Shown: positions 9,677-19,498, numbered from the stretch's first letter. The stretch is DNA of 64,000 bases from CAIUMH01 sp963758555 (GCA_963758555.1 CAVWVW010000003.1:1612001-1676000); one strand, 5' to 3'. The notes: a model not told the origin generated them from the letters alone. Numbers and translations: made by a program.

Positions 9677-10501
9677 ATGCCTGAGCCACTTGAGTGCCAG
9701 CACATGAACCACCTCAACGCCGTCGTCGAGTACTTCGACGAGAGCGTCGAGCACTTCACGGACCTGCTGGGCGCGCAGTTCAACTTCGATATGCCAGGCG
9801 AGCACTGGCATGCGTATCTCATGACCATCGCTGGGACGATGTTCCAGATCTTCGTGCCCCACCAGTACATCCTCCATGCCCGCATGGGTCCCTACTACGT
9901 GGGCATCGAGTACAAGATCCCCGACGTGGCCGCGGCGCGAGAGCAGCTGCCTGAACGAGGGATGCGTGTCGTGCGGGAGCTCGACGAGGCGTTCCACGTC
10001 CACCCCGCTGAGGCCTTCGGCGTCTCGTGGGAGTTCTACTCACGGAGCTTCCAAGACCCCTCCGAGGCCCCCATCCCCTACCCCGAGCCCATCTGGTCCT
10101 CCGAGCAGTTCCGAGCGCACCCCATCGGCTACACCGGCCTCAAGCGCTACAGCGTGGCCGTGGGCGACCTCGAAGCAGCCACCAGCTTCGTCGAGAGCTT
10201 CCTCGGCGGCGAGCTCCTCTACCGAGAGGACCGACCCGCCGTCAACGCGACAGGCGTCGGCTTCACCCTGGGCGACACGGTCCTCGAGCTCCTCTCGCCA
10301 CTCGGCCCCGGAGCGATCGAGGACTTCCTGGCCCGCTACGGAGACGGGATCCGCTCGACGGTCTTCGCCGTGGCAGATCTGGAGCAGACCAGGTCGTACT
10401 TCGCAGCGCACGGCATCGAGCTCCACCAGGGCGATGGCCCCGACACGCTCGCGCTCGCACCGGCCGACAACATGGGCCTGCTCTTCGAGTTCTCTACCTG
10501 A
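9677..10501 (+). CDS. VOC-superfamily protein with two glyoxalase-like domains
   Basis: This 274-aa protein contains two vicinal-oxygen-chelate modules. The first (residues about 7-125) begins CQHMNHLNAVVEYFDESVEHFTDLLG and the second (about 150-272) begins GLKRYSVAVGDLEAATSFVESFLGG. The paired layout resembles extradiol-dioxygenase or methylmalonyl-epimerase-like folds. The likely metal ligands are an N-terminal His and late Glu residues, but the reaction cannot be named. The ATG is preceded by an AGGAGCG box. It converges with the thioesterase-like gene. Confidence 0.75.
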   Translation: MPEPLECQHMNHLNAVVEYFDESVEHFTDLLGAQFNFDMPGEHWHAYLMTIAGTMFQIFVPHQYILHARMGPYYVGIEYKIPDVAAAREQLPERGMRVVRELDEAFHVHPAEAFGVSWEFYSRSFQDPSEAPIPYPEPIWSSEQFRAHPIGYTGLKRYSVAVGDLEAATSFVESFLGGELLYREDRPAVNATGVGFTLGDTVLELLSPLGPGAIEDFLARYGDGIRSTVFAVADLEQTRSYFAAHGIELHQGDGPDTLALAPADNMGLLFEFST

Positions 10502-10523
10502 GCGCGATCGAACGCCTCTCGGC

Positions 10524-11444
10524 TCAGCTCGGCTCGACGAGTGTGACGGTGCCCGAGGTCAGCAGGCGGTCGGCGCTCCCGGCGTCACGGATCTCGACGG
10601 TGACGACGGCGTGGCCAGCCTCATGGCGGAGCACGTGCCCAGAGGTGCGCGCCGGACCACCTCGAACCTGAGCCAGGTAGTGCAGCTGGATGTCCGTGGC
10701 CTTGAGGCCGGGGCAGAGCATCTCGGCGGCAGCCTCGACCATCATCGCCTGCGCGCCGCCGTTGATGGTTCCGATGCTGTTCGCCACGTACGGCGTGAGC
10801 TCGAGCTCGGTGGCGCCGTTCGACGAGTCGACGAGTCGAAGGCCCATGCGCTCGACGATGCTGTCCTCACCAGGGGACGCCTCGCCGTGGCCCTTGACGT
10901 CCCCGATCCACTGCGAGGGGTCATAGCCCTCGACGTCAGCAGCGGCCGATCGAGGGAGCCGGGCGAAGGTCACGAGGCACCTCGCCGCCAAGCTGAGCCC
11001 ACCATGATTCGCGGAGGCGAGGGCGGCCTCGACGCCCTTGATGTCGTCGAAGCCGTGAGCGTCGTAGACCTCGGCGGTGGCCACGATCACCTTCTTGCCC
11101 AGGCGGACCAGGTAGTTGTCGACGACGATCGGACCGTCGACGAGAGGGCCGGCGCCGTAGACCGAGAGGTCCTGCGTGGCCGTCCAGTCGAGCATCGACG
11201 CCAGGGCAGGACCCGAGGTGCCCAGGTCCACGAGCATGGTGACAGCGCCGAGCGAGGCGCCACCGAAGCTCGAGCGGATGGCGTTCGTCAGTGGGGCCAT
11301 GATGATCGCCCGCTCCTTGGCGACCAGCAAGGACTGCACCGCCATGTCGCCCATGAGGTTGAAGCGGCCCGGCCTCACCCGCTCCTCGCCACTCGCCGCC
11401 TGCTCTGATCCCGTGGTCATCGGACCATGCTGGCACGCCAGCAT
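10524..11444 (-). CDS. Hotdog-fold thioesterase-like protein (two PaaI-type domains)
   Basis: This 306-aa protein appears to hold two hotdog domains. The first contains NAIRSSFGGASLGAVTMLVDLG and the second contains ANSIGTINGGAQAMMVEAAAEM followed by the strand KATDIQLHYLAQVRGGPAR, the typical order in PaaI-like acyl-CoA thioesterases. The start at 11444 is preferred over 11420 because GGAGGGAG lies 6-8 nt upstream. Double-hotdog enzymes usually hydrolyse acyl-CoA thioesters. Substrate unknown. Confidence 0.7.
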   Translation of the reverse strand: MLACQHGPMTTGSEQAASGEERVRPGRFNLMGDMAVQSLLVAKERAIIMAPLTNAIRSSFGGASLGAVTMLVDLGTSGPALASMLDWTATQDLSVYGAGPLVDGPIVVDNYLVRLGKKVIVATAEVYDAHGFDDIKGVEAALASANHGGLSLAARCLVTFARLPRSAAADVEGYDPSQWIGDVKGHGEASPGEDSIVERMGLRLVDSSNGATELELTPYVANSIGTINGGAQAMMVEAAAEMLCPGLKATDIQLHYLAQVRGGPARTSGHVLRHEAGHAVVTVEIRDAGSADRLLTSGTVTLVEPS

Positions 11445-11568
11445 GGCCTCTCCCTCCGACGAGGGCGCCGACCGATGACGTCCGAAGCTCGTCGGGAAGT
11501 GGCCCTGAGCGACGAGGTCACAGGTACTTCGAGTTTCGAGGTAACTCGCTGGTCGCTAGCGTGCCACC

Positions 11569-13023
11569 GTGGCCTCTTCGAGCTCCAACCGCCGCCGCTG
11601 GATCGCCTTCAGCGTGGTGGTCACCGGCATGATCATGAACGTCCTCGATCAGACGATCGTGAACGTGGCGCTCCCCACCATCCAGCGAAGCCTCCACTTC
11701 TCTCAGGCTGAGCTCGCCTGGGTGGTCGACGCGTACCTCATCACCTTTGGTGGCTTCTTGATGTTGGCTGGTCGGCTGGCCGACCTCGTCGGTCGGAAGA
11801 AGACCTTCATGGGCGGCATCGTCGTCTTCACGGTGGCGTCCGCCCTGTGCGGCTTCGCCACCAACCAGGCCATGCTCATCGGCGCTCGCTTCCTCCAGGG
11901 CGCGGGAGCGGCGTTCTCGGCCTCCGTGGTGCTCGCCATCATCGTCAGCGAGTTCCACGAGCTCGACGAGCGAACGAAGGCCACCAACGTCTACGTGCTG
12001 GTGACCGTGGCCGGCAGCTCGCTCGGACTCCTGATCGGGGGTGTGCTCACCCAGCTGCTCAGCTGGCACTGGATCTTCTTCATCAACGTGCCCATCGGCA
12101 TCGCCACCATCATCTTCGGAGCGATCCTGCTCGAAGAGAACGAGGGGCTCGGCATCAAAGAGGGCTTCGACCTGGGTGGTGCCCTGCTCAGCACAGCGGG
12201 GATGATGCTGCTCGTCTACGCCATGGTCACCGCCACCACCTACGGCTGGACCTCGGCCCACACGCTGGTGTTCGGCGGCGCGTCGATCGTGGTCCTCCTC
12301 TCGTTCTTCGTCCTCGAGGCCAGGCTGAAGAACCCGATGATGCCGACCCGCGTGCTCAAGGCGAAGGGTCTCGGTCCGACGAGCCTGGCTCGCGGCCTGC
12401 TCGCCGTCGGCATGTTCGGCACCTCGTACCTCGGCGTGCTGTTCTTGCAGCACATCTTGGGCTTCACCGCGCTCCAGACGGGCTTCGCCTACCTGCCCCA
12501 GACCCTGATGGTCTTCGCCATGATGCTCGGCCCTTCCGCATGGATCTCTCGGCGCTTCGGCCCGCAGCTGACCGCCGTCATGGGCTTCAGCATCGTGTGC
12601 GTCGGCCTCGTGCTGTTCGCCTTGGCCACCCCGAACACCGCGTACTTCCCCCAGCTGTTCTTCGCGCTCTTGGTCACCGGCCTCGGTGGGGCCATGACCT
12701 TCACGCCGTTGCTCACCATCGCGATGAGCAACCTCCCCCACGAAGATGCCGGCATCGGCTCGGGGATGATCAACACCAGCCAGCAGATGTCGATCGCCCT
12801 GGCCATCGCCGCCCTCAGCGTCATCTCAGCATCGAAGACCAAGTCGCTGGTAGCCCAGGGAAGCAACCCGATGCACGCTCTCGCCGGTGGGTACCGGCTC
12901 GGGTTCATCGTGGGTGCCGTCGCCGTGGCCCTCGGCGTCGTGGTCTGCCTGGTGCTGGTGCGAAACCCCGACCATCTCGAGGATGCGGACCTCGCTCCCG
13001 TCATGGAGTCGATGGACATCTGA
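11569..13023 (+). CDS. MFS exporter, DHA2 (14-TM drug:H+ antiporter) family
   Basis: This 484-aa membrane transporter carries the DHA2 hallmarks. They are DQTIVNVALPTIQ in helix 1, WVVDAYLITFGGFLMLAGRLADLVGRKK around motif A, and the motif C region GSSLGLLIGGVLTQ, with fourteen predicted helices. The GTG start is preceded by TAGCGT exactly 6 nt upstream, consistent with a leaderless transcript. Unlike the other MFS genes in the window it has no adjacent TetR gene. Substrates of DHA2 pumps range from biocides to antibiotics and cannot be predicted here. Confidence 0.85.
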   Translation: MASSSSNRRRWIAFSVVVTGMIMNVLDQTIVNVALPTIQRSLHFSQAELAWVVDAYLITFGGFLMLAGRLADLVGRKKTFMGGIVVFTVASALCGFATNQAMLIGARFLQGAGAAFSASVVLAIIVSEFHELDERTKATNVYVLVTVAGSSLGLLIGGVLTQLLSWHWIFFINVPIGIATIIFGAILLEENEGLGIKEGFDLGGALLSTAGMMLLVYAMVTATTYGWTSAHTLVFGGASIVVLLSFFVLEARLKNPMMPTRVLKAKGLGPTSLARGLLAVGMFGTSYLGVLFLQHILGFTALQTGFAYLPQTLMVFAMMLGPSAWISRRFGPQLTAVMGFSIVCVGLVLFALATPNTAYFPQLFFALLVTGLGGAMTFTPLLTIAMSNLPHEDAGIGSGMINTSQQMSIALAIAALSVISASKTKSLVAQGSNPMHALAGGYRLGFIVGAVAVALGVVVCLVLVRNPDHLEDADLAPVMESMDI

Positions 13024-13127
13024 GCGACGCGTCGCCTCCTCCGAGGGTGGTGAGGTGTGGACGGTGGTTGGCGTGGACCACCCTGACTTATAGCCTCGTG
13101 GAGAGCGAGGTCCGGGAGGACTGCACG

Positions 13128-14420
13128 ATGGCCAGGTCACACTCAGGTAGTCGTGCGCTGCGACCTGCTGCGCTGCTCGTGACCGCCGCCGTGGTGGTCC
13201 TCGGCGCGCTCCCCTCCACGATCGCCGCCGCAGCAGGCCCGCCCCAGGACGACGTGATCCCCTACAACGGCACGGGCGCCCCCTCCGACCACGGCTGGTT
13301 CCAGGCCGGTCACCAGTGGGTCGGTGACTTCGGTGACCCCGACATCGTCACGGTGGGCGGCACCTACTACGCCTACGCCTCCCCCGTCGGGGGTCGAGAG
13401 CTCCCGGTGCTCACCTCCACCGACCTGTCGACGTGGACGATCAGGAGGAACTACTCGACCTCGGGGCACCACCCCGGTGACGGGAGTGGCTACGACGCGC
13501 TCACCGACACCTCGATCCCCTTTGCGATCAGGAGCATGTCGGACCCGGACGATCCGTTGCACTACAACATCTTCAACAACAACGACGGGCTGGTCACGGT
13601 GGCGTCGTGGGGCTTGGAAGACCCCCAAGGGGCGTGGATCCACAAGGACTACTGGGCTGCGGGGGTGGGTCAGATCGGCAGCTCGTGGTACGCGTACAGC
13701 GCCGTCAAGGTGTCCAACGTCTATGGCGACCCCTACGGTCGGTTCTGCCTCACCGTGGCCAAGGCGAAGAGCCCGCTCGGCCCCTTTCGAGACGTCTCGG
13801 GGTCGGCGCCCATCCAGTGCGAGCCCGCGTCCAGGGAGCCAACCGGCTCGATCGACCCCTTCCCGTACCACGACCCGATCTCAGGCAACTACTACCTGCT
13901 CTGGAAGGCGGCCGGTGTCGTCGGAGGCATCCCCTCGGCCATCAAGTCGGTCCAGCTCGACCCTGCCACCGGCCTTCCGATCCCCCACGCACCTCACACG
14001 ATCCTCTTGACGACGAACTACGCCGCCCCGTGGGAGGGCTCCACCATCGAGAACCCGTCCATGGTCTATTACGAGGGCAGGACCTACCTGTTCTACTCGG
14101 CCAACAACTCGGCTGCGGACGCCTCGGGCAACTCGAACTACGCCACGGGCTACGCCATCTGTTCCGGCCCGCAGGGGCCCTGCACCCGACCAACGCCCCA
14201 GACGCCGCTCTTGGCCAGCATGGGAGCCATCGATGCCGCGCAGCAAGGGCCCGGCGGCTCCGACGGCTTTCTCGACGCTGCAGGCAACCTCCACGTCGCC
14301 TACGCCACCTACTGGCTGAACGAGACGCCTCGACCAGGGGGCTTGCGCCCGCGGCGCCTCCACATCGCCACGCTGCACGCCAACGCCCACGGCGTGCTCA
14401 AAGTCACCGTTCGCGGTTGA
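13128..14420 (+). CDS. Secreted glycoside hydrolase family 43-like protein
   Basis: This 430-aa protein has an N-terminal signal peptide (residues 1 to about 36, ending AAAA-GPP) and a five-bladed beta-propeller typical of GH43. The segment GDFGDPDIVTVGGTYYAYAS near residues 66-83 supplies the catalytic-base Asp, PFPYHDPISGNYYLLWKA the middle acidic residue, and GSTIENPSMVYYEGRTYLFYS the likely acid Glu. GH43 enzymes act on arabinan, xylan or related side chains. The ATG at 13128 follows GGGAGGA. The gene stands alone, so no polysaccharide locus narrows its substrate. Confidence 0.8.
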   Translation: MARSHSGSRALRPAALLVTAAVVVLGALPSTIAAAAGPPQDDVIPYNGTGAPSDHGWFQAGHQWVGDFGDPDIVTVGGTYYAYASPVGGRELPVLTSTDLSTWTIRRNYSTSGHHPGDGSGYDALTDTSIPFAIRSMSDPDDPLHYNIFNNNDGLVTVASWGLEDPQGAWIHKDYWAAGVGQIGSSWYAYSAVKVSNVYGDPYGRFCLTVAKAKSPLGPFRDVSGSAPIQCEPASREPTGSIDPFPYHDPISGNYYLLWKAAGVVGGIPSAIKSVQLDPATGLPIPHAPHTILLTTNYAAPWEGSTIENPSMVYYEGRTYLFYSANNSAADASGNSNYATGYAICSGPQGPCTRPTPQTPLLASMGAIDAAQQGPGGSDGFLDAAGNLHVAYATYWLNETPRPGGLRPRRLHIATLHANAHGVLKVTVRG

Positions 14421-14584
14421 GCTGAGCGCCCGAAGTCCTCACCGCTCGATCCCGAGCCTTGGGGGCGGTCTCCTGGACACGTCGCTGGTCGACGTCGCCT
14501 CCCCCACCGCTCCTGTGACGCCTCAGCCTCCGATCACCTCCTGGCCACGGCGATCCGTCTGGCCCGAACGCGGCCTGCATGGGC

Positions 14585-14632
14585 GATCACGTGATCCTGG
14601 TACCTTGATCGGAAGCGGAATCCCCCATTCCG
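14585..14632. promoter_or_regulatory. Paired inverted repeats upstream of MFS-TetR operon
   Basis: The 238-bp gap before the MFS gene at 14659 contains the 12-bp perfect palindrome GATCACGTGATC at 14585-14596 and the inverted repeat CGGAAT-N5-ATTCCG at 14616-14632. These are candidate operators for the TetR encoded last in the same operon. No other gene is evident in the gap. Confidence 0.4.
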
Positions 14633-14658
14633 ATACCTGACACCCCCGAAGGCGACCC

Positions 14659-16119
14659 ATGGCGAAGCGCATCAGCTATCAGACGACGTTCGTGATCCTG
14701 GCCCTCTCGGCCATGGCCTTCAGCATGCTCCAGTCCCTCATCGTGCCGGCGATCCCCGATCTTGAGAAGGCGCTGCACACCTCGACCACCGCAGCCGACT
14801 GGCTGCTCACCGGCTATCTGCTGAGCGCGGCGATCTGCACCCCCATCTTGGGCCGCGTGGGTGACTCGATCGGCAAGGAGAAGATGCTCGTCATCGTGCT
14901 CGTCACCTTGTCGGTGGGGACGCTCATCAGCGCCGTGGCCACCAGCTTCCCGCTCATGCTCTTCGGTCGGCTCATCCAGGGTGCCGGCGGCGCGATCTTC
15001 CCCCTCTCCTTTGGCGTGATCCGTGACGAGTACCCGAGAGAGAAGGTGGCCAGCGGTATCGGGATGCTCTCGGCCATCTTGGGCATCGGCGTCGGCCTGG
15101 GCATCGTCCTGGCCGGACCGATCATCCAGCACCTCAGCTACCACTGGCTCTTCTGGTTCCCGCTCTTCCTCACGATCCCCGCCGCCATCATGACGGCGAT
15201 CTTCATCCCGGCCTCGGACGATCGAGCCTCCGGGCGCATCAACTGGCTCGGGGCTCTGATCATGTCGGCCTGGCTCACGACGGGCCTGCTGGCCATCTCC
15301 TACGGGCCTACCTGGGGCTGGAAGAGCACCTCGGTGCTCTGCCTCTTCGCTGCGACCATCGTGCTGATCCCGTGCTGGATCTTCTCGGAGATCCGCTCGA
15401 AGACTCCGATGGTCGACATGAAGATGATGCGGATCCCGGCCGTCTGGACGACCAACCTCACCGCCTTGCTCTTCGGCTTCGGCATGTACGCGATGTTCAT
15501 CATCATGCCGCAGTTCGCTCAGACGCCTTCGAGCACCGGCTATGGCTTCGGCGCCTCGGTGACCCGCTCTGGGCTCTTCCTGCTCCCCTTCGCCCTGGCG
15601 ATGCTGTTCATCGCCCCGCTGACCGGCAAGCTGACCTTGGCGTTGGGGTCCAAGCCGCTCTTGATCATGGGGTCGGTCTTCGCTGCGGTGGCCTACGCCT
15701 TCTTGGCCGTCGCCCACTCCAAGCCCCTCGACCTCTACATCGCGGCCGGCCTCTTGGGCATCGGCGTGGCCTTCGGGTATGCGGCGATGTCGAACCTCAT
15801 CGTCGAAGCCGTGCCCGCCAACCAGACTGGTGTGGCCACAGGCATGAACACCAACATCCGGAACATCGGCTCGGCCCTGGGGAGCGGCATCGCCACCAGC
15901 CTCATCATCTCCAGTGCGCTGATCCATGGCTACCCCGGCGAGCACGGCTACGTGCTGGCCTTCATCATCTGCAGCGTCGCTCTGGTGATCGCTGCGATCA
16001 TCGGCTTCTTGATCCCGACCAGAGAAGGACCTTCGATCGTCGCGTCCGAGTCTCACCCAGGGCTCATCGGCGAGGCTGAGGTCTTCGTCGGCTCCATCGG
16101 CTACGTGGACGAGAGCTGA
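14659..16119 (+). CDS. MFS exporter, DHA2-like
   Basis: This 486-aa, 14-helix transporter contains SLIVPAIPDLEKAL in helix 1, the ADWLLTGYLLSAAICTPILGRVGDSIGKEK motif A region and RLIQGAGGAIFPLSFGVIRDE. It ends 1 nt before the start of a TetR gene, so the two are almost certainly one operon in which the regulator controls the pump. An AAGGCG sequence precedes the ATG. The upstream gap carries two inverted repeats. Substrate unknown. Confidence 0.85.
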   Translation: MAKRISYQTTFVILALSAMAFSMLQSLIVPAIPDLEKALHTSTTAADWLLTGYLLSAAICTPILGRVGDSIGKEKMLVIVLVTLSVGTLISAVATSFPLMLFGRLIQGAGGAIFPLSFGVIRDEYPREKVASGIGMLSAILGIGVGLGIVLAGPIIQHLSYHWLFWFPLFLTIPAAIMTAIFIPASDDRASGRINWLGALIMSAWLTTGLLAISYGPTWGWKSTSVLCLFAATIVLIPCWIFSEIRSKTPMVDMKMMRIPAVWTTNLTALLFGFGMYAMFIIMPQFAQTPSSTGYGFGASVTRSGLFLLPFALAMLFIAPLTGKLTLALGSKPLLIMGSVFAAVAYAFLAVAHSKPLDLYIAAGLLGIGVAFGYAAMSNLIVEAVPANQTGVATGMNTNIRNIGSALGSGIATSLIISSALIHGYPGEHGYVLAFIICSVALVIAAIIGFLIPTREGPSIVASESHPGLIGEAEVFVGSIGYVDES

Positions 16120-16120
16120 G

Positions 16121-16771
16121 ATGACGGCCAAGCTCGCTGACGCACCCGAGATCGCCGAGGCGAAGCCCCTTCGACGTGACGCCAGGGTCAACCTCGATCG
16201 GATCATCGTGGCCGCTCGAGAGGTCTTCGCCACCCACGGCTACGACGCCTCGATGGAGCAGATCGCCTCGGCCGCCAAGGTAGGGGTGGGCACGCTCTAC
16301 CGCCGCTTCCCCACCAAAGCCGACCTCTTCGCCGCCGTCGCTGACGCGGCCACCGATCGGACTCGCCAGATCGCCCGAGAGGTCTTGGCCGAGGTGCCCG
16401 CCTCTGACGGCGTCTTCGAGTTCATCCGGCGCTGTATCGACACCCCGGGGTGCTGGCGCGCCACCACGTCGAGGCGACCGTGGAGCGGCGAGGGGGCTGA
16501 CCGAGCGCTCGGCAACCTGATGCCGGTCATCGCCAAGATCGTCAGGGCCGGCCAGGCCGCAGGCACCGTGCGAGGCGATCTCGCCGCCACCGACGTGCTC
16601 GTCACCATGATGTCGGTGCGCTCCATCCGTGACCTCTGCGACGAGGACGCGCCCGGCGCCTCTCGGCGCTTCTTGGAGCTGGCCCTCGACGGACTGCGCC
16701 AGAGCTCGACGGCGCCATCGGTGCCCCCGATGACGACCAAGCAGCTCGGGCGGGTGCTCACCGAGCACTGA
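16121..16771 (+). CDS. TetR-family transcriptional regulator
   Basis: This 216-aa protein has a TetR helix-turn-helix at about residues 22-70 (RIIVAAREVFATHGYDAS, then VGVGTLYRRFPTKADLFAA) and a divergent C-terminal ligand domain of the kind found in YxaF/SbtR-like regulators. It starts 1 nt after the stop of the MFS gene, so it is translationally coupled. It probably represses its own operon through the palindromes upstream of 14659. The effector is unknown. Confidence 0.85.
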   Translation: MTAKLADAPEIAEAKPLRRDARVNLDRIIVAAREVFATHGYDASMEQIASAAKVGVGTLYRRFPTKADLFAAVADAATDRTRQIAREVLAEVPASDGVFEFIRRCIDTPGCWRATTSRRPWSGEGADRALGNLMPVIAKIVRAGQAAGTVRGDLAATDVLVTMMSVRSIRDLCDEDAPGASRRFLELALDGLRQSSTAPSVPPMTTKQLGRVLTEH

Positions 16772-16787
16772 AAACACCGAGGGAACC

Positions 16788-16820
16788 AAGAGAGCCCCTC
16801 CATGACGGAGGGGCTCTCTT
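16788..16820. terminator. Bidirectional hairpin between convergent genes
   Basis: A perfect 13-bp stem (AAGAGAGCCCCTC / GAGGGGCTCTCTT) with a 7-nt loop lies between the TetR stop and the amidohydrolase stop. It is symmetric, with TT on one side and AA on the other, as expected for a shared terminator. It is the clearest terminator in the window. Confidence 0.85.
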
Positions 16821-16860
16821 GACGTGAGCGACGCTGTGGTCGCCAGGGCGTGTGCTCGGG

Positions 16861-18144
16861 CTAGGAGCCGATCACCATGCCGATGCCGGCTGCCTCGTTC
16901 TGCTTCTTCCACTCGCTGCGCGACTGGCGGGTGACGTCGACGTCCTTGGCCAGCGCGCGGAGCGCACCGACGGTGGCCTGCTCCTTGGTGGTGTGCTTGA
17001 ACGGGTCCCAGTCGAAGAAGCGACAGGAGTTCTCATAGGTGATCTTCGGGATCTCGTCGTCACGAACGCCCGTGTCTTGGAACTCGTCCCAGGTGTACTC
17101 GGGCGAGAAGGGCCACGTGGTGTCGGTGTGGGGGTAGTCGCACTCCCACGCGATGTTGTCGATCCCGATCCGGTCACGAAGCAGCAAACCCGACGGGTCC
17201 GTGATGTAGCAGGCCAAGATGTGCTCCTTGAAGACCTCGGAGGGCAGCTTGCCGCCGAAGTCGTCGCCGCCGTGGAGCCACTCTTGGTTCATGAAGTGGC
17301 GGTCGATGCGGTCGAAGTAGAACGGGATCCAGCCGATGCCACCCTCCGAGAGGGCCACCTTGAGGTCGGGGAAGGCACGCAGCGTCGGGCCGAACAGGAG
17401 GTCCTGCGCGGTGATCGCGCTGATCTGACAGGCCAGCACCATCAGGTGGTCGACCGGGGCCTCCTTGGGCTTCTGGATGACGTCGAAGCCGCCTCCGATG
17501 TGGAGCGAGAGCACCATGTTGGTGTCGCACAGCGCCTTGAACATCGGGTCCCAGTAGCCCGAGAGGAAGCTCGGGAAGCCTTGGACGTGCGGCGTCTCCA
17601 AGAAGCTGATCGAGCGACAGCCCTTCTTGGCCAGGCGGTGCACCTCTTGTGCGGCCAGGTCCACGTCCCACATCGGCACGAGTCCCAAGGGGATGAAGCG
17701 GCCCGGGTAGGAGCCTGCCCACTCGTCGACGGCCCAGTCGTTGTACGCCTGGAGCATCACGAGGGCCATCTCGTGGTCACCGCTCTCGGTGAAGGTACGG
17801 GCGTTGAACCCCGCCATGGTCGGGAAGTTCATCGACGCCAGCATGCCGTTGGCGTTCATGTCGTTGATGCGCTCGTGGACGTCGAAGGTCCCAGGGCGCA
17901 GCTCAGAGTACGAGCCGGGGTTGAAGCCCCACTCGGACTTCGGCCAGCCGACGGTGGCCGCCATGCCGAAGGGCGTCGAGACGGCGGTGCCGCCGAAGAC
18001 CCACTCATCGACGCCGGTCGCCGTGTTGCGGACGACCTTCGGTGCCTGATCGGCCCACTTGGCCGGCACGTGGTTCTTGTACATGTCGGGTGGTTCGATC
18101 ATGTGATCGTCGATGCTCACCATGATCATGTCTTCGAGCTTCAT
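16861..18144 (-). CDS. Amidohydrolase-family metal-dependent hydrolase (PF04909-like)
   Basis: This 427-aa protein resembles the amidohydrolase-2/ACMSD-like family widespread in actinobacteria. It shows VSIDDHMIEPPDMY near the N-terminus (metal-binding H-x-x-E/D variant), NFPTMAGFNARTF, an internal LSLHIGGGFD, and WECDYPHTDTTWPFSP near the C-terminus, where the Asp and His fit metal ligands. The ATG at 18144 is chosen over an in-frame GTG six bases upstream because GGGGGAG is ideally spaced for it. A P450 gene lies directly upstream on the same strand, often a sign of shared xenobiotic or secondary-metabolite degradation. Confidence 0.8.
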   Translation of the reverse strand: MKLEDMIMVSIDDHMIEPPDMYKNHVPAKWADQAPKVVRNTATGVDEWVFGGTAVSTPFGMAATVGWPKSEWGFNPGSYSELRPGTFDVHERINDMNANGMLASMNFPTMAGFNARTFTESGDHEMALVMLQAYNDWAVDEWAGSYPGRFIPLGLVPMWDVDLAAQEVHRLAKKGCRSISFLETPHVQGFPSFLSGYWDPMFKALCDTNMVLSLHIGGGFDVIQKPKEAPVDHLMVLACQISAITAQDLLFGPTLRAFPDLKVALSEGGIGWIPFYFDRIDRHFMNQEWLHGGDDFGGKLPSEVFKEHILACYITDPSGLLLRDRIGIDNIAWECDYPHTDTTWPFSPEYTWDEFQDTGVRDDEIPKITYENSCRFFDWDPFKHTTKEQATVGALRALAKDVDVTRQSRSEWKKQNEAAGIGMVIGS

Positions 18145-18298
18145 TGCCACTCCCCCTACTAGAGATCTTCTCTGTTGCCACGATCCCCGAGCCTCGTGGC
18201 CCGTTCCTCGTGTCGCTGTCTTGCTCCTCGAACTAGTTCTAGCCTCTAACTACTTCCCTGAGCGTACCGGGACCGGGGCGTGCACGGTCCCCACCTGC

Positions 18299-19498
18299 TC
18301 AGATGCTGACCGGCACCGACGAGGGGCCCCGCACGGTGTTGGTGGCGACGTAGGTCACCGCCGAGCGATCAACGCTCCACTCGGGGAAGCGCCGGAACAC
18401 CTCTTGGAGGGCGACCTTGCCCTCCATGCGGGCGAGCGCGGCGCCCAAGCAGAAGTGCGCGCCGTAGCCGAAGGCCACGTGGCGCTCGGTCTTGCGATGG
18501 AGGTCGAACACGTCCGCGTTCGGGTACTTGCGCTCGTCGCGACCTGCCGAACCGGTGAGCAGCGCGACCGTCGAGCCCTCAGGGATCGTGACCCCGTGCA
18601 GCTCGACGTCCTTGGCGGCGTAGCGGCCCTGGATCGGAGACGGCGCCTCAAGGCGCAGGAGCTCTTCGATCCCGGTCGGGATGAGGTCAGGGTTCTCGAC
18701 CATCTCCTTGCGGGCGTCGGCGTACTCCTCGAAGACCAGCGAGGCCCAGCCCAGCATGCGAGCCACGGTCTCATTGCCCGCGTTCGAGATGAGCGCCAGC
18801 ATGCCGACGACCTCCATGTCGTCGAGCTTGCGGACCTCTCCGTCGACGGTCGTCATGTCGGCCTCGAGCATGGCGGAGATCATGTCGTCGGTGGGGTTCT
18901 TGCGACGAAGGGCAATCTGCTCGAGGTAGTACGTGACGGTGTGGCCCATGGCCTCTTGGGCTTCGGGGGTCATGCCCTCGACACCCTCTTCGCGGTGCAG
19001 GCCGATGTCGCTCCACTCGCGGAGCTGGTCGTGATCCTCCTCGGGGAAGCCGAGCAGGCTCGAGATCACCATGACGGGCAAGCGCATGCCGAAGTCGGTG
19101 ACGAAGTTGAAGCCATCGGAGCCGACGAAGGGGTCGAGGTACTCACCGCACAGCTTGACGATGCGCTCTTCGAGAGCAGCGATCCGGCGAGGGGTGTAGG
19201 CCCGATTGACGACCTTGCGATAGACGTCGTGGGTGGGAGGATCCATCATGATCATGATGGGGAACGGGATGGGCTCGCCGATGCTGTCGAGCGTGATGCC
19301 CCTCGCCGAGCTGAAGCTGACCGTGTCGAGCGACGCGTTGAGCACGTCATCGAAGCGGCTCAGCGCGTAGAAGTTGAACGGCTCGTTGTAGTAGACGGGC
19401 GCCTCATCGCGGAGCCGTCGCCAGTCGTCATACGGCGCCTGTCGTTGGTTCGCGTTGTACGGATCCCAGTAGGGCGCCGTCGTTTTCGAGTCGGTCAT
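18299..19498 (-). CDS. Cytochrome P450
   Basis: This soluble 399-aa bacterial P450 has the I-helix motif SNAGNET, the ExxR-helix region EELLRLEAPSPIQGRYA and the heme-binding loop FGYGAHFCLG with the ligand Cys at about residue 350. The N-terminal half carries the MMDPPTHDVYRKVVNRAYTPRR segment found in many actinobacterial CYPs. The ATG at 19498 is preferred over a GTG seven codons upstream. No ferredoxin is next to it. It is upstream of the amidohydrolase with 154 bp between them. Substrate unknown. Confidence 0.9.
   Translation of the reverse strand: MTDSKTTAPYWDPYNANQRQAPYDDWRRLRDEAPVYYNEPFNFYALSRFDDVLNASLDTVSFSSARGITLDSIGEPIPFPIMIMMDPPTHDVYRKVVNRAYTPRRIAALEERIVKLCGEYLDPFVGSDGFNFVTDFGMRLPVMVISSLLGFPEEDHDQLREWSDIGLHREEGVEGMTPEAQEAMGHTVTYYLEQIALRRKNPTDDMISAMLEADMTTVDGEVRKLDDMEVVGMLALISNAGNETVARMLGWASLVFEEYADARKEMVENPDLIPTGIEELLRLEAPSPIQGRYAAKDVELHGVTIPEGSTVALLTGSAGRDERKYPNADVFDLHRKTERHVAFGYGAHFCLGAALARMEGKVALQEVFRRFPEWSVDRSAVTYVATNTVRGPSSVPVSI

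Noticed and set aside
13024..13035. 12-bp palindrome GCGACGCGTCGC as a terminator after the MFS gene
   Set aside because: It has no loop and no T-run, so a stable transcription-terminating hairpin is unlikely.
14587..16233. A 548-aa minus-strand open frame opposite the MFS gene
   Set aside because: Its translation is dominated by acidic, Gln/His-rich low complexity typical of antisense frames. The opposite strand encodes a clear 14-helix transporter.
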